Source of the DNA: Lachnospiraceae bacterium JC7
GTDB taxonomy: Bacteria > Bacillota > Clostridia > Lachnospirales > Lachnospiraceae
Direction: 5' to 3'
NCBI GenBank assembly: GCA_000513555.1
Contig: ALYD01000009.1
Location: forward strand, 1 to 64,000
Length of the DNA: 64,000 nt
Part shown: in pieces, positions 45,804 to 54,233 of the stretch
How positions within the stretch are numbered: the first letter of the stretch is position 1
Layout: every line of letters starts with the position of its first letter
Made by a program: the position numbers and the translations under genes
The notes under the pieces: model-generated
The model's database searches: none
Told to the model about the DNA's origin: nothing
The model's input: only the letters and a program-made list of their open reading frames with translations

Positions 45804-45849
45804 AAAAAGGCGGCTGACCTGAAGTTGAATTTCAGATCAGTCGCCTTTT
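45804..45849 (-). terminator. Terminator of the ftsEX-hydrolase operon
   Basis: AAAAGGCG-CTGA-CTGAA arms pair with few mismatches; T run follows on the minus strand. It lies three bases past the stop at 45852. Confidence 0.88.
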
Positions 45850-45851
45850 GA

Positions 45852-47105
45852 TCAAAGGTAACTCTCCGGGTCCACATAGGAGCCGTTCTTTCTGATACCG
45901 AAGTGAAGGTGCGGGCCTGTGGAGTATCCCGTCGACCCTACGGCGCCGATGGTATCACCCTGCGAGACTTCATCCCCCTCTGAGACATTGAGACTGGACA
46001 TGTGCATGTATACAGTATAGGTGCTGCTGCCGTGGCTTATCATGATGTAGTTTCCGGCACTTGCGGAGTAGGTGGCGATCACGACTTTGCCGCTTGCTGC
46101 CGCGATGACCTTGGAACCTGTAGATGCTGCGATGTCAATGCCTTTGTGATATGAGCTTGCGCCCTCCGTCGGAGATTCGCGGGAACCGAAGCCGCTGGAG
46201 ATGGTACCGCTTGAAGGACATGGCCACTTGAAGCCTCCGGTCATGATTCGTTCTTTATATTCGGAACCGTTTTTCTCCGCCTTCTTTCTGGCCTCTTCCT
46301 CCTGACGGGCTATCTCCCTTTCCATGGCTTCAATGTTGGCTTCCTGGGCTTTGATGGCTGCTTTCAGCTCGTTTATGCTGCTCTGCTGCTCTTCGATCTC
46401 GTCCTCGGCTCTGGCTATCTTTTTTGAGTATGATGCAAGTTCCTGATTTTTCTGATCAAGAAGAGTCTGTATGCTCTGCTGTTTTGCCTGAGCCTGAGTC
46501 TGAAGCTCCGAAAGCTGGGCATTTTCTGCCTGAAGCTGGATCCCTGTGTCTTCCACCAGCTTTCTGGTCTCTTCGAACTCGCTGAGCTTTTCCCTGTCGT
46601 AGCGGGTGATCCTGGATATATATTCCGCTTTGTTGAGAAGATCCGACCAGCTCTTTGCATTCAGTATCATGTCGATGAAACTGGTGTCGCCCTTTTCGTA
46701 CATGAACTTTATACGGAGCTTCATGCTGGCGTACTGGTCCGATGCAGTCTGGGTTACTTTCGCAAGCTGTTTCCGGGTGAACTCGATGTCCAGATTCTTC
46801 TTTTCGATGGAGTCATTGATAGACATCAGCTCATTGGTTATTTCCGTCATGCTCTGGTCGAGGGCCTTTATATATGCTGCGGTATCGGCTTTCAGATCCT
46901 TCAGGTCTTCGATCTTCTTATTTACCTTTTTCTGTTCGGCTTTGATAGTGTCTATCTTTTCCTTACTGTCACTGATTATCTGCTTCGAATTTTTTATGGA
47001 TTGCTGTTCCTTCTCTGCCGCTGTGACAGGCGCAGCGGTACAGAGAAGTGACAGAAGGGTTATTAATGAGAGTGATTTCAGTTTTTTTATTCCGTATATC
47101 TTCAT
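45852..47105 (-). CDS. Murein hydrolase activator with coiled coil and M23 domain (EnvC/PcsB-like)
   Basis: 417 residues. Signal peptide (LKSLSLITLLSLLCTAAPVTA), then two long coiled coils (about 30-250), then a LytM/M23 domain (about 310-417) with metal motif HKGIDIAAS and HLHFGIRK. The zinc-binding H..D and HxH appear intact, so it may be an active endopeptidase rather than a pure activator. It is last in the ftsE-ftsX-hydrolase order; in related bacteria FtsEX recruits such a coiled-coil protein to the septum. The start has no clear RBS. Confidence 0.9.
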   Translation of the reverse strand: MKIYGIKKLKSLSLITLLSLLCTAAPVTAAEKEQQSIKNSKQIISDSKEKIDTIKAEQKKVNKKIEDLKDLKADTAAYIKALDQSMTEITNELMSINDSIEKKNLDIEFTRKQLAKVTQTASDQYASMKLRIKFMYEKGDTSFIDMILNAKSWSDLLNKAEYISRITRYDREKLSEFEETRKLVEDTGIQLQAENAQLSELQTQAQAKQQSIQTLLDQKNQELASYSKKIARAEDEIEEQQSSINELKAAIKAQEANIEAMEREIARQEEEARKKAEKNGSEYKERIMTGGFKWPCPSSGTISSGFGSRESPTEGASSYHKGIDIAASTGSKVIAAASGKVVIATYSASAGNYIMISHGSSTYTVYMHMSSLNVSEGDEVSQGDTIGAVGSTGYSTGPHLHFGIRKNGSYVDPESYL

Positions 47106-47151
47106 AAGCGAATTTAACGATAACTTGCTGTTTTGTATGAGGGATGGCAGG

Positions 47152-48063
47152 TCACACCCTGAGGGATTTTCGGATAGTGAAGAAAGATACTACAAATCCT
47201 ACGCCTACACCGAGTCCCATTGCCGCTGCCACCATTTCCGGGAAAACTGTTCCTATGGGAATAGGTGTAAACAGAGTGCTGATGCCGAGGAAGTGATCAT
47301 TAACATAGGTCACAGCTCTTTCGTAAATAAGATATATACCTATGAGAGGGATGATCGCACCGGCAGATCCCAGGACCACACCTTCCACAAGAAAAGGAAG
47401 GCGTATCATGAAATTGGTGGCACCTATCATTTTCATGATCTCGTTTTCCTTGCGTCTGAACTGAGCCGCCACGGAAATCGTGTTGGAAATAAGGAAAACG
47501 GAAACCGCCAGAAGAACGCTGATAATGACAGCGCTCAGTGAGGAGATCAGACGTTCCAGAGAACTGAGCCCCTCTATGGCAGCGGTGGAATAGTTGATCT
47601 GTCGCACTTTGTCAAAGCTGTAGAGCCAGTCCACTATGCTTTTCTGATCTTCTATGTTGTTCAGGAATATTTCATAGCTCTGGGAGCCGGCAAGAGGGTT
47701 ATCCTCCGCGAAGGCCTGAGCCATCAGTTCATTGTTGTGAAAATAATCTGTCTTGAACTCGTTCCACGCATCCTCTGCAGAGGTATAGTTCGCACTTTTT
47801 ATCTCTTCTCTTCCTTCGATCTCCTGACCTATGGCCCTTACCTGTTCTTCTGTTGCGTCGTCATCAAAGAATACGGTTATACCTACGGTGGTTTCGGCTG
47901 TTTTTGCCATGTTCTGAACATTGGTCAGGATGGCAAAGAAAAGACAGAACAGGAAAATGCAGGCTGAAATGGTAGCGGTGGATGCCGCTGAAAAAAGCTT
48001 ATCATGGAAAAGGTTTTTGAAACCTGAACGTATGCAGTACTTCCAGGCATTGGCCTTCATCAT
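47152..48063 (-). CDS. ftsX: Cell division permease FtsX
   Basis: 303 residues with four helices: one after the N-terminus (STATISACIFLFCLFFAIL), an extracytoplasmic loop (about 55-170) that would bind the hydrolase, then three helices. Family motifs KLFSAASTATISAC and ENEIMKMIGATNFMIRLPF. Transmembrane partner of FtsE. GGAGG lies eight bases before the ATG and its first four bases overlap ftsE. Confidence 0.93.
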   Translation of the reverse strand: MMKANAWKYCIRSGFKNLFHDKLFSAASTATISACIFLFCLFFAILTNVQNMAKTAETTVGITVFFDDDATEEQVRAIGQEIEGREEIKSANYTSAEDAWNEFKTDYFHNNELMAQAFAEDNPLAGSQSYEIFLNNIEDQKSIVDWLYSFDKVRQINYSTAAIEGLSSLERLISSLSAVIISVLLAVSVFLISNTISVAAQFRRKENEIMKMIGATNFMIRLPFLVEGVVLGSAGAIIPLIGIYLIYERAVTYVNDHFLGISTLFTPIPIGTVFPEMVAAAMGLGVGVGFVVSFFTIRKSLRV

Positions 48064-48962
48064 CGTGTGTCCTCCTTTCCCGACTTATGGTGCGGGCGAT
48101 GTGCACCTTTGAGACCCCGGGCAGTTTTTTTCTTACTATATGTGGGGGCATCAGCGGATGATTCAATGGAGATACTGTCCGTATCATCTTCAAAGTCATC
48201 ATCCAGCCAATCCACTTCCTCTTCCGTATCCTTATCCTCGTCCCAGTCTTCTTCCCAATCATCGGTCCAGTCGTTTTTTTCTTCATCGTAGAGGAGATCT
48301 TCGGAAGTGTCCGCAATGATCTCGCCCATTGACATGGAAACCGTGCGTCTGTTCATGCGGCTCACCATCTCTCTGTCGTGGGTGATGACTATAACGGTGG
48401 TTCCCTGATCGTTGATTCTTTCCAGAAGCTTCATTATCTCTTCTGCGTTTTCATGATCGAGATTTCCTGTCGGCTCATCGGCGATGAGGATCTCCGGACG
48501 ATTGACCAGAGCTCTCGCTATGGCTGTACGCTGCTGCTCTCCGCCGCTCAGCTGGCGCGGGTAGGAATCTGCCTTGGAACTGAGTCCTGTAAGACTCAGT
48601 ATCTTTGTGACATTCTCAAAGATCTCTGCATCGGATTTTCCTATGATAAGCTGCGCAAATGCTATATTTTCGTAAACTGTTCTGTCCTCCAGAAGTCTGA
48701 AATCCTGAAATACGACTCCGAGGCGTCTTCTGTAGGCGGGGACCTGACTTCTTCTCAGTTTCCCGAGGTCCGTATCATTGACCAGGATGCTTCCGCTGTC
48801 TGTATCCAGCTCCTTTGTCAGAAGACGTACCAATGTGGATTTGCCGGAACCGCTTTTTCCGACTATAAAGCAGAACTCCCCATCTCTGATGGTGAGATTT
48901 ATATTCCGGAGTGCGTTGACTCCGGTGCGATATGTCTTTGAGACATCTGTGAGTTCGATCAT
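48060..48962 (-). CDS. ftsE: Cell division ATPase FtsE with acidic C-terminal tail
   Basis: 300 residues from the ATG at 48962; an earlier in-frame ATG at 49010 gives a non-family N-terminus. ABC motifs: [36 protein letters not shown] and [11 protein letters not shown]. The core ends at about residue 230, and about 70 more residues follow: a run of Asp/Glu/Trp ([25 protein letters not shown]), then a basic tail [13 protein letters not shown]. Ordinary FtsE is about 228 residues, so this tail is extra. It overlaps ftsX by four bases. Confidence 0.92.
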   Translation of the reverse strand: MIELTDVSKTYRTGVNALRNINLTIRDGEFCFIVGKSGSGKSTLVRLLTKELDTDSGSILVNDTDLGKLRRSQVPAYRRRLGVVFQDFRLLEDRTVYENIAFAQLIIGKSDAEIFENVTKILSLTGLSSKADSYPRQLSGGEQQRTAIARALVNRPEILIADEPTGNLDHENAEEIMKLLERINDQGTTVIVITHDREMVSRMNRRTVSMSMGEIIADTSEDLLYDEEKNDWTDDWEEDWDEDKDTEEEVDWLDDDFEDDTDSISIESSADAPTYSKKKTARGLKGAHRPHHKSGKEDTR

Positions 48963-49020
48963 CTGTGGGTTCTTTCTTTCGAGTGAGATGTATGTATAAG
49001 CCCTACGCATTACTCCGCTG

Positions 49021-49145
49021 ACGCTCTCGTAATGCTACAGGCATCTCGAATCCGCGCTATCGCGCTACTTCTCGATTTCTGTTGTCGTATCAGATGTTTG
49101 TTCATCCATACAAGCGAGCTTGATGGATGAACAAACGCCTGATAC
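49021..49145. repeat. Intergenic element with long hairpin
   Basis: A 13-bp perfect stem TTTGTTCATCCAT / ATGGATGAACAAA (49097-49109 with 49123-49135), closed further out by GTATCAG / CTGATAC. Before it lies CGCGCTATCGCGC flanked by two copies of TCTCGAAT-like sequence. It fills the space upstream of ftsE and has no T run. It looks like a mosaic intergenic repeat, but only one copy is in the window. Confidence 0.5.
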
Positions 49146-49170
49146 TGGACTTATACACCAATGATAGAAA

Positions 49171-49206
49171 AAGCCGGTTACGGTGTAAACACCAATAACC
49201 GACTTT
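49171..49206 (-). terminator. Terminator of the PucR-family gene
   Basis: AAGTCGGTTA..GGTGT / ACACC..TAACCGGCTT stem with TTTTTC downstream on the minus strand. Confidence 0.85.
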
Positions 49207-49236
49207 TATATTTCAATTATCTTAATAATGTGAAGA

Positions 49237-50328
49237 TCAATAATCGATGGACTCCATATACTTCATATACTTCACTACCATAAGAGCAATCTTGAAGGTG
49301 ATGGCGTCATCAAATACTCTGAGATCGAGTCCGGTTGATCTCTGGAGCTTATCCAGTCTGTAAACAAGAGTGTTTCTGTGGATATAAAGCTGTCTTGATG
49401 TCTCGGATACGTTAAGGTTGTTCTCGAAGAACTTGTTAATGGTTGTAAGTGTTTCCTCATCGAACTCATCCGGAGAAATGGTTGTGAAGATCTCCTTGAT
49501 GAACATCTTGCAGAGAGGAAGCGGAAGCTGATAGATCAGACGACCGATGCCGAGACGGTTGTAAGCTATGATGTTTCTGTCTTCGTAGAAGATCTTTCCT
49601 ACTTCGAGAGCCATCTTTGCTTCCTTGTAGGACTTGGAAACGTCCTTGATCTCATTTACTACTGTACCGAAGCTTACACGTGCGTGGATCATAGCCTCTG
49701 TCTCCAGCATATCGAGGATGGTCTCACCAACATGGTAAAGCTCCTCTGCTGACTCGTTCGGCTTGACTTCCTTAACGACGATAACATTCTTCTCATCAAC
49801 AGCTGTAACGAAATCCTTTGTCTTTGTTGCAAAGAGTGTCTTGAGTGCATCCAGGGCACCTGAATCGTTAGAACCCTTATCTGTTTCGATGATGTAAACA
49901 ACACGCTTTACGCCAATGTCTATGTGGAGCTTCTTGGCACGGTTGTAGATGTCAACAAGGAGCAGATTGTCGAGAAGAAGGTTCTTGATGAAATTATCCT
50001 TATCGAACTTCTCTTTATAAGCTACAAGAAGAGTCTGGATCTGGAATGAAGCGAGCTTTCCGACCATGTAAACATCATCGGTGTCGCCCTTTGCTATAAG
50101 AACGTACTCAAGCTGATGCTCATCGAAGATCTTGAAAAACTGATATCCGCCTACTGCCTGACTGTCTGCCTGAGAATCTGCAAAGGAGGATACCATAGAC
50201 TCTGTGTACTGCTCGTCTGAAAAAGTAGAAGAAAGGATCTTGCCATCGATATCGGCGATAGCAATATCAACTCTTGTAATGCCTTTCAGCGAGTCAATGG
50301 TGCTCTGTAAAACCTGATTTGAAATCAT
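49237..50328 (-). CDS. PucR/CdaR-family transcription regulator
   Basis: 363 residues. The N-terminal domain (about 1-130) resembles sugar-diacid recognition domains (LQSTIDSLKGITRVDIAIADIDGKILSS). A GGDEF-like/PucR middle domain (about 130-270) follows, and a C-terminal helix-turn-helix of the PucR type (TSRQLYIHRNTLVYRLDKLQ). AGGAG lies six bases before the ATG. It sits just past an MsmX-type ABC ATPase gene, so a sugar-use role is plausible but not shown. Confidence 0.82.
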   Translation of the reverse strand: MISNQVLQSTIDSLKGITRVDIAIADIDGKILSSTFSDEQYTESMVSSFADSQADSQAVGGYQFFKIFDEHQLEYVLIAKGDTDDVYMVGKLASFQIQTLLVAYKEKFDKDNFIKNLLLDNLLLVDIYNRAKKLHIDIGVKRVVYIIETDKGSNDSGALDALKTLFATKTKDFVTAVDEKNVIVVKEVKPNESAEELYHVGETILDMLETEAMIHARVSFGTVVNEIKDVSKSYKEAKMALEVGKIFYEDRNIIAYNRLGIGRLIYQLPLPLCKMFIKEIFTTISPDEFDEETLTTINKFFENNLNVSETSRQLYIHRNTLVYRLDKLQRSTGLDLRVFDDAITFKIALMVVKYMKYMESIDY

Positions 50329-50552
50329 ATGTTCTCCTATCTTAACGGAAAAAAGAAAAATGTCCGCTGTTACCCATAATTAATTGTATTTTACTAAAAT
50401 CAACATTTAAGTTCAAGGTTTCTTTATAGAATAGAATAATTGACAAAAAGATTCAAGTGACAATCTGCTTTTTGTTAAAGACAAATTGCCTATTCTGTTA
50501 TTCGACATAAAGGGACTTTTCCATAAATTAAGAACACGTAACAGGTTACAAA

Positions 50553-50584
50553 AAAGAACCGAAGCACTTCTGCTCCGGTTCTTT
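50553..50584 (-). terminator. Terminator of the ABC ATPase gene
   Basis: AAAGAACCG / CGGTTCTTT stem with TTTTTTG downstream on the minus strand. The rest of 50329-50592 is AT-rich and should hold the promoter of the PucR gene. Confidence 0.9.
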
Positions 50585-50592
50585 GAAAAATC

Positions 50593-51705
50593 TTAGTTTG
50601 TGATGGTCTTCTCTGTCTCTTTGTCGAAAACGTGAATCTTTGACTCGTCGATCGCAAATGTAACATTGGAACCTGTACGGGCAGCTGTCTTAGGGTTAAC
50701 TCTTGCAACCCATGAAGCATCTCCGAGATCGAAGTAAAGAAGTGTCTCTGCACCGAGCATCTCGTAAACCTTGATCTCTGCCTGAAGTGTCTGCTTTGGA
50801 TGAGCAGCTACGAAATCAGCCTCATCATGAAGGTGCTCAGGTCTGATTCCGAGTGTTACAGTCTTGCCTACATATCCGCCATCCTTAAGCTTGGCAGCCT
50901 TCTCCTTGCTGAGTACGATGGTGTGACCTGCGAATGTAAGTGTAACCTCACCATCCTTTTCTGCACAATCTGCATCGATCATGTTCATCTGAGGTGAACC
51001 GATGAATCCTGCAACGAACTTGTTGCAAGGTGTATCGTAAAGGTTCTCAGGTGAATCAACCTGCTGGATGATACCGTCCTTGAGAACAACGATTCTTGTT
51101 CCAAGTGTCATAGCCTCTGTCTGGTCATGAGTTACATAGATGATAGTAGTCTCGAGAGACTTATGAAGCTTTGCGATCTCTACACGCATCTGGGCTCTCA
51201 GCTTTGCATCGAGGTTTGAAAGAGGCTCGTCCATAAGGAATACCTTAGGTCTGCGGACGATGGCACGTCCCATGGCAACACGCTGTCTCTGTCCACCTGA
51301 AAGAGCCTTTGGCTTTCTGTCGAGAAGGTGCTCAAGGTCAAGGATTCTTGCAGCCTCATGAACCTTCTGATCGATCTCGTCCTTAGGAACCTTACGAAGC
51401 TTAAGACCGAATGCCATGTTGTCATATACTGTCATATGAGGATACAGAGCGTAGTTCTGGAATACCATCGCGATATCTCTGTCCTTAGGCTCTACATCAT
51501 TCATTCTCTTTCCGTCGATCATGAGATCACCGCTTGAGATATCCTCAAGTCCTGCGATCATACGAAGAGTTGTGGACTTACCACATCCTGATGGGCCTAC
51601 GAAAATAATAAACTCCTGATCTTTTACATCAAGATTGAACTCCTTAACGGCAACGAATCCGTTAGGATACTTTTTTGTGACGTCTTTAAGAACTACACTT
51701 GCCAT
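50593..51705 (-). CDS. MsmX/UgpC-type sugar ABC transporter ATPase
   Basis: 370 residues. ABC domain with GPSGCGKSTTLRM, ALSGGQRQRVAMGRA, FLMDEPLSNLDAKLR, then the OB-fold TOBE regulatory domain (about 240-365). This class energises several different sugar permeases and is often encoded apart from them, as here; glycerol-3-phosphate and oligosaccharides are among known cargoes. GGAG lies about ten bases before the ATG. Single gene. Confidence 0.93.
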   Translation of the reverse strand: MASVVLKDVTKKYPNGFVAVKEFNLDVKDQEFIIFVGPSGCGKSTTLRMIAGLEDISSGDLMIDGKRMNDVEPKDRDIAMVFQNYALYPHMTVYDNMAFGLKLRKVPKDEIDQKVHEAARILDLEHLLDRKPKALSGGQRQRVAMGRAIVRRPKVFLMDEPLSNLDAKLRAQMRVEIAKLHKSLETTIIYVTHDQTEAMTLGTRIVVLKDGIIQQVDSPENLYDTPCNKFVAGFIGSPQMNMIDADCAEKDGEVTLTFAGHTIVLSKEKAAKLKDGGYVGKTVTLGIRPEHLHDEADFVAAHPKQTLQAEIKVYEMLGAETLLYFDLGDASWVARVNPKTAARTGSNVTFAIDESKIHVFDKETEKTITN

Positions 51706-51874
51706 AATTGTTTGTCTCCTTATCAGCTATACATCTAGTACTATCAGCGGTATCTCCACCGCTTTTTTTGAACTATCCGTATAATACTCTAATAAAAATT
51801 CAATCTCTACGGCATAGCTACCCAAAAAGGAACGTCAAATTTTAGACAAAGTGTCGGTGAGAAAAAAGCTTTTG

Positions 51875-52525
51875 TTAATAAAGACAAAAAATCGAAGTTT
51901 TTGTAATCTTAATCTTCCCTTCTTTCAGCAATTTGCCTACTGCACGCTTAAATGCGGCCTTTGACATGCCGAAATCACGCTGAATTTCGTCAGGTTGTAC
52001 AGTTTTATCCGTGTATGGTACATGTCCGTCGAACTTTTCCTTCAGAATGGTGAGTACCTCATCGGCATTTTGCTCATAAAAATAGGTCTTAATTTTGTCA
52101 TTTTTAATAACTGTCGCGTCTTCGTGCTTCTTTGTGTACATGGTTGCGGCAAGACGCTGAGAGTGATCCACATAAAGATAAACCTCGATGGTGTCACCCT
52201 TTTTGATCTCATAACGCATCTCATGATAAGGAAGGAGTACATCTCTCTCCAGTCCGATGTCAACGAAAGCACCGATGCTGGTGACATCCTTGACCAGTAC
52301 CTTTGCTATCTCACCCACTGAGATAAGAGGCTTCTTTGTGGTTGCTATAAGACGGTCACGGGAATCCTTGTATACGAAAACTTCCACATCGTCTCCGATG
52401 GTCTTTCCGTTTGGAACCTGCTTTTTAGGAAGAAGTACGGATGCACCTTCCTCGTCTGCGAGATATACACCGAAATCCTTCTCGCGTGATATCTTAAGTG
52501 TCTGAATCTTTCCTAATTCGATCAT
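51875..52525 (-). CDS. cvfB: CvfB-like S1 RNA-binding protein
   Basis: 216 residues. Two S1-like OB folds (about 1-65 and 68-130) and a C-terminal winged-helix domain (about 155-210) with PDEIQRDFGMSKAAFKRAVGKLLKEGKI. B. subtilis and S. aureus homologues have three S1 units and about 300 residues, so one S1 is missing. Probably binds RNA and alters virulence or translation-related genes. AAAGGAAA precedes the ATG. Confidence 0.8.
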   Translation of the reverse strand: MIELGKIQTLKISREKDFGVYLADEEGASVLLPKKQVPNGKTIGDDVEVFVYKDSRDRLIATTKKPLISVGEIAKVLVKDVTSIGAFVDIGLERDVLLPYHEMRYEIKKGDTIEVYLYVDHSQRLAATMYTKKHEDATVIKNDKIKTYFYEQNADEVLTILKEKFDGHVPYTDKTVQPDEIQRDFGMSKAAFKRAVGKLLKEGKIKITKTSIFCLY

Positions 52526-52554
52526 TTGATTTCCTTTCTTTACTTTTGCCGGAC

Positions 52555-53280
52555 TTATGAAAATTCTATATTACAGTATACCTCTCCTGCTTCGTTCTGG
52601 AGGCTCACTACTACGCTTTCGGTTTCGGTGATCCCGTACTTCGGGATCATGATGTCTCCGAGGACTGCGGCCTTCCTGTACTCTGCTCTGATACGGCCGG
52701 AGGTGAAATGTACCTTGCCTTCCGTGGCAGCTGTCAGGACGTCGTCAGCGATCTGTATGTACTGGGCATTGTTCACATGGTGATTTGTGTCAATGTGATG
52801 CTGCTCTACCTTTATGGCCTCACCGGTAGTGAGTTTCTCCGGTGCTGCAACTCTTCTGTCACTGTCCGGCAGCATGAGAACGTTCTTTATTTCACCGAAA
52901 GGCTCGATCATGTTCTCTTCTATCTTTACAGGACGCATACGTTCTGTATCGAAGTTGAACCAGAGACTGTCGGCTTTCAGAAGATAGTTTCCGTCTTTAT
53001 CCTTTACCCAGAAATTTCTGTGGGCAAGAACACCTCTGAATTCGTGAGGGCTTGTTCCGATAGATATATTTTCATACAAACGGGGCATACGTTCAATATA
53101 AATATCCCAGTAGCTGAGGAGCCATGCCCTGTGGATCTCGCCCAGGTGATCCACTGTGAGGCCTACGTCCGCTGAATGAAAGGTGCTGCAGTCCTGAAGA
53201 TAATTTACAAGCGCTGTAATAGTGATGTTCTGTGTCTCGTCTGTTTCTGAATAACGTACTCTTGCGTCAAACTCGTACAT
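52555..53280 (-). CDS. Acyl-ACP thioesterase
   Basis: 241 residues from the ATG at 53280 with AGGAG four bases upstream; the longer in-frame frame runs back through structured leader DNA. Double hotdog fold with FDARVRYSETDETQNITITALVNYLQDCSTFHS, LSYWDIYIERMPRLYE, HRNFWVKD and HIDTNHHVNNAQYIQIA, the His/Asn set typical of plant-type FatA and bacterial acyl-ACP thioesterases. It releases fatty acids from ACP, setting membrane chain length or free acid release. It starts 29 bases after cvfB's start on the coding side. Confidence 0.88.
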   Translation of the reverse strand: MYEFDARVRYSETDETQNITITALVNYLQDCSTFHSADVGLTVDHLGEIHRAWLLSYWDIYIERMPRLYENISIGTSPHEFRGVLAHRNFWVKDKDGNYLLKADSLWFNFDTERMRPVKIEENMIEPFGEIKNVLMLPDSDRRVAAPEKLTTGEAIKVEQHHIDTNHHVNNAQYIQIADDVLTAATEGKVHFTSGRIRAEYRKAAVLGDIMIPKYGITETESVVVSLQNEAGEVYCNIEFS

Positions 53281-53321
53281 GGTGCTCCTTTCATCTGGTA
53301 AAGGTGTATATGTGTACAATA

Positions 53322-53463
53322 AAAGCAGGTTCAACGTTTCCGCGAAACCTGCTTTGATGCTGTGTTCTAAGGTGTTTCGTCCGTTTCGCGTATCTGCCGT
53401 CTCATACAACAGAGGTATCTCAGCGTATATCCGCTGAAAGTAATACCGGTATCTTAATCGCAT
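53322..53463 (-). promoter_or_regulatory. Structured leader with terminator upstream of the thioesterase gene
   Basis: In transcription order: CAGCG-gatata-CGCTG (about 53425-53440), then TCTG..CAGA, then a strong stem AAAGCAGGTT / AACCTGCTTT (53322-53355) followed by TTATTG. The terminator lies 42 bases before the start codon, and no upstream gene ends here, so it looks like transcription attenuation. I recognise no riboswitch class; a CTGAGA string recalls the TPP riboswitch but the rest does not fit. Confidence 0.5.
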
Positions 53464-53561
53464 TCATAAATAAAAGCAACAGATATTTTACTTTTGAACA
53501 ATCTTCTGAGAAGCAAATATTTCAACATCTGCCGGATCGAAACAGGCTTATGTAATACCGG

Positions 53562-54038
53562 TTATGCGTTCAGCTCTGCTGCGTCGATCTTGAAGCCTTC
53601 AAGCTTTGATGTGCAGTTAGGGCATCTTGTTGCCTCTATCTTGATCTCAGACTTGCAGTATGGGCACTCCTTTGTGGTTGGAGCTGCAGGTGCCTCTGCC
53701 TCCTGCTTTCTCAGCCTGTTCATTCCCTTTACAAAAAGGAATACTACAAATGCCATAATAATGAAAGAAATGGCCTGAGTGATGAATTTTCCATAGCCGA
53801 AAACGGCACCCTCTGCCACTGCGTCGGCATAGACCTTTGTTGTCTGGCCTGCCAGAGGTATGAACATGTTGTTGAAATCGATCTTGCCGGTGAAGATGGA
53901 AAGGATAGGCATAACGAGGTCGTCAACCACACTCTTAACGAGAGCTGTGAAAGCTGAACCGATGATCATGCCGACTGCCAGATCGATCATGTTTCCTTTT
54001 ACTGCAAACTCTTTAAATTCCTTGATAAAATCTTTCAT
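53562..54038 (-). CDS. mscL: Large-conductance mechanosensitive channel with C-terminal zinc ribbon
   Basis: 158 residues from the ATG at 54038 (AGGAG seven bases upstream). TM1 VKGNMIDLAVGMIIGSAFTALVKS and TM2 about 80-105 are classic MscL. After the Arg/Lys-rich RLRKQEAEAPAAP the C-terminal bundle is replaced or extended by a zinc ribbon CPYC..CPNC (about 127-144). It opens under membrane tension to release solutes after osmotic downshift. The ribbon is unusual against E. coli MscL, though similar fusions are probably common in Clostridia. Confidence 0.92.
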   Translation of the reverse strand: MKDFIKEFKEFAVKGNMIDLAVGMIIGSAFTALVKSVVDDLVMPILSIFTGKIDFNNMFIPLAGQTTKVYADAVAEGAVFGYGKFITQAISFIIMAFVVFLFVKGMNRLRKQEAEAPAAPTTKECPYCKSEIKIEATRCPNCTSKLEGFKIDAAELNA

Positions 54039-54158
54039 CGATATGCTCCTATTCTGCCCGGGACTATAAAAGATGCCTGTGCCAATGCTTAGATCATTCA
54101 GCTCACCGGATATAAGGTGGAGCCGTAGGCTTGAGGGCGGCACCGAAACATCAAAAAA

Positions 54159-54203
54159 GATCCGGAGCCATGATTTTTCAATAAAACCATTTTACTCCGG
54201 ATC
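54159..54203 (-). terminator. Terminator of the ytrA-type ABC operon
   Basis: GATCCGGAG / CTCCGGATC perfect stem with a long loop and TTTTTT on the minus strand, 31 bases past the permease stop. Confidence 0.8.
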
Positions 54204-54233
54204 ATGTGAAAATTCTATTTTATTCTGCTGTTT

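Noticed and set aside
53390-53463. TPP riboswitch upstream of the thioesterase
   Set aside because: Only a CTGAGA string matches; the other conserved TPP segments are absent.
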